From NCBI RefSeq assembly GCF_000524195.1, contig NW_020170479.1, positions 107,683 to 171,682 on the forward strand: a stretch of DNA of 64,000 nt, written 5' to 3'. Origin of the DNA: Echinococcus granulosus (Eukaryota; Platyhelminthes; Cestoda; Cyclophyllidea; Taeniidae). Under the pieces are notes generated by a model. It worked only from the letters and a program-made list of their open reading frames with translations. It had not been told where the DNA came from and did not search any database. Made by a program: the position numbers and the translations under genes. This document shows positions 62,231 to 64,000 of the stretch, piece by piece (position 1 is the stretch's first letter; each line of letters begins with the position of its first letter).

Positions 62231-62703
62231 CCATCTGAACTAGGGTTTTGGGTAGGAAAAAACCTGATTATAAAAGGACAATATCCAACACGCCAAAAAG
62301 AACTCTATCCACAATTTGTTACCATGATTTACATGTTGGTTAATTGTGCTTCGAAATGCATCGAACAGCAAGTCAGCTTTCGATTTAAGCAAACTGCTCA
62401 TGTCTTACAAAACAAAGAGCAAACGCGGAAAAAATTTTAACTTCGGCTTTGTCCTGACAAAACAGTTGCAACTACGGTCTGATTTTTAAATGATAGCATA
62501 ATGAGAGGCAACATATACATAGAAGGTGAGTCAACATGCACAGGAGACTTGTCAGAACATTTGAGGTTAAGTGAAAACTGCAAGCCTGCAAACCCAATCT
62601 AGCACTAAGTGAAAAGAGAAGAAGTCAAGCGATTATAATTCGAGGCTAACGCGTTGTATCTTTCCTGGCAAGTGGTTGATATCTTCCTTCTGCATGCATC
62701 AAT

Positions 62704-62803
62704 NNNNNNNNNNNNNNNNNNNNNNNNNNNNNNNNNNNNNNNNNNNNNNNNNNNNNNNNNNNNNNNNNNNNNNNNNNNNNNNNNNNNNNNNNNNNNNNNN
62801 NNN
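62704..62803. other. assembly gap (100 N)
   Basis: Exactly 100 N. It lies between the two copies of the local repeat, so a collapsed or misjoined repeat is possible. Confidence 0.99.
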
Positions 62804-62944
62804 CTACGCAGCATGTGGCTCATTCTTCTGCCCAGTCTTCTCCATCTGAGTCTTTGACACCGGAGGTGGTTAAGAAGAATAGAATGCCAACTCTGTTATT
62901 GCTTTAAATGCCCCATGTTTCTTTTGATGTCATTGAACCGTTTA

Positions 62945-63023
62945 TGAGTGTTTGTGTGCAAGAATAATAGAACCAGAGTTTGACAGGATTTCATAGCATT
63001 TCTAACTGCTGCATAATCAAACG
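62945..63023 (+). repeat. local repeat pair, copy 2
   Basis: Partner of 62150-62230, about 795 bp away by window coordinates but across a gap of unknown size. Same orientation. Confidence 0.6.
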
Positions 63024-64000
63024 GCTTTGCTAGATCTGCCGTAGCATTTTTTTGCCCAAAAGAGCAATTTTAAAATTGGGTTACACATCACAATAAAAAA
63101 AATAAATACATATTTACAGTTTATTGTGATAACTTCTATAATATCGAAATAGACCAGTTTTCTGAGGCTACAGTTATCATCGTCACAACGGAATTGTCAG
63201 AAAGCATGTCAATCTTTGTTTACACTGCTATCAGCAAAGCTTGTGACAAAACCAAATAAAAGGGTTGACTGCTCTAGTGTTAAGTATTTCCTTTTCGTTT
63301 CCTCCATTCCCTCAAAATGCCCCTTAAATCGTCCACTATTTACACTTGCGTATTTAAATGAAAATATTGGCAAATGACAAAGCCGTATTGTACTGATGAG
63401 GAAAATTGCGTTGAGAGGGTCAGAAGTCCAAAAATTGATAAGGCAGCAGTGTGCCAAATTTATTAAATATCGTACCTTTCACCTTCCAGCAGAAGTGTAT
63501 CAATCACTCGACATCACTTGAAATTGTACATTGAAAAATCCAATCATTAATAAGATTGACAAAAGTTTGCAAACGGTACCATCACCCAAAAGTTAAAAGT
63601 AACTTCCTATCTGCACACATTAAAAACGACAGTTCGCGGCAATAAGCTTTTGGAAAGAAATGGCAAAGATTTCATAATGAAATGCTATTCATCAATCAAA
63701 TTTCTGCTCTACTTCTGTGAAATGCTGTGTGCTTCTGTGTGTGTTGTGTTGCTTTCATGGCTGCCTGCTACTTGAAGCATAACACTTGTTGTCGGATGAC
63801 TCGACAATTCAGTGGGTGGAGCGTCCAAGATTCAGTGCACGGTCAACTTGGTGACTAAAAGAGGTCATGATATGACAAATAAATGGCACAATGAAGTGAG
63901 AAAGGACCTCTCTGCCATTATTGCGTGTGCACTCAAACACGTGTGATACGTGTGGGCGTTACACAAAGAAAATTGGCTATTTGACAGAACAATGGCAGAA
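63024..64000. other. intergenic, no gene recognised
   Basis: AT-rich. The 82-codon minus-strand frame at 63457-63209 has no motif. CACGTG-type E-boxes occur near 63940 without gene context. Confidence 0.5.

Noticed and set aside
1..64000. CRISPR arrays, tRNA or rRNA genes, spliced-leader RNA
   Set aside because: No regularly spaced short repeats, no convincing cloverleaf with a T-loop GTTCGA-type box, and no known leader sequence were seen by eye. A tRNA or covariance-model scan would be decisive.

Overview
The window looks like a piece of a draft assembly of an AT-rich, repeat-laden animal genome. Two runs of exactly 100 N mark scaffold gaps. A flatworm, perhaps a tapeworm, is the best guess. 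It rests on the style of the single-exon rhodopsin-like receptor, an apparent 50-bp intron and the low gene density. No ribosomal, mitochondrial or spliced-leader sequence fixes the species, so the taxonomy is an inference.

Layout. From 1 to about 43 kb the DNA is almost gene-free and filled with eroded dispersed repeats. One clearly intact gene stands in it: a 371-residue G-protein-coupled receptor (GPCR) at 12020-13135, with a CCAAT/CRE-like upstream region and a poly(A) signal. A broken paralogue lies about 29 kb downstream at 41868-42687. It has lost helix 4 and changes reading frame repeatedly. At least four dispersed repeat families are visible by eye (called E, F, C and D here). Family E occurs at about seven loci and is tandemly duplicated at 49.7-50.5 kb.

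From about 46 to 59 kb the sequence is richer in coding-like segments, mostly remains of spliced genes. A DNase I-like gene lies on the minus strand (46916-49071) with three recognisable exons, good splice sites, two in-frame stops and a lost catalytic Asp. An AGC-type protein kinase lies on the plus strand (54470-58191). Its C-lobe and C-terminal tail can be read through three stops and one frameshift, and its N-lobe pieces lie upstream. Within the kinase interval a minus-strand exon of unknown function (56040-56314) looks intact. Just downstream, an unidentified plus-strand gene end (58992-59398) has two exons joined by a 50-bp intron.

Nothing shows these loci working together. The picture is a live orphan receptor in a repeat-rich desert beside a cluster of dead or dying spliced genes. 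I found no CRISPR array, tRNA, rRNA or complete transposable-element coding region. The most notable content is the receptor/pseudo-receptor pair, the DNase and kinase relics, and the unnamed repeat families.
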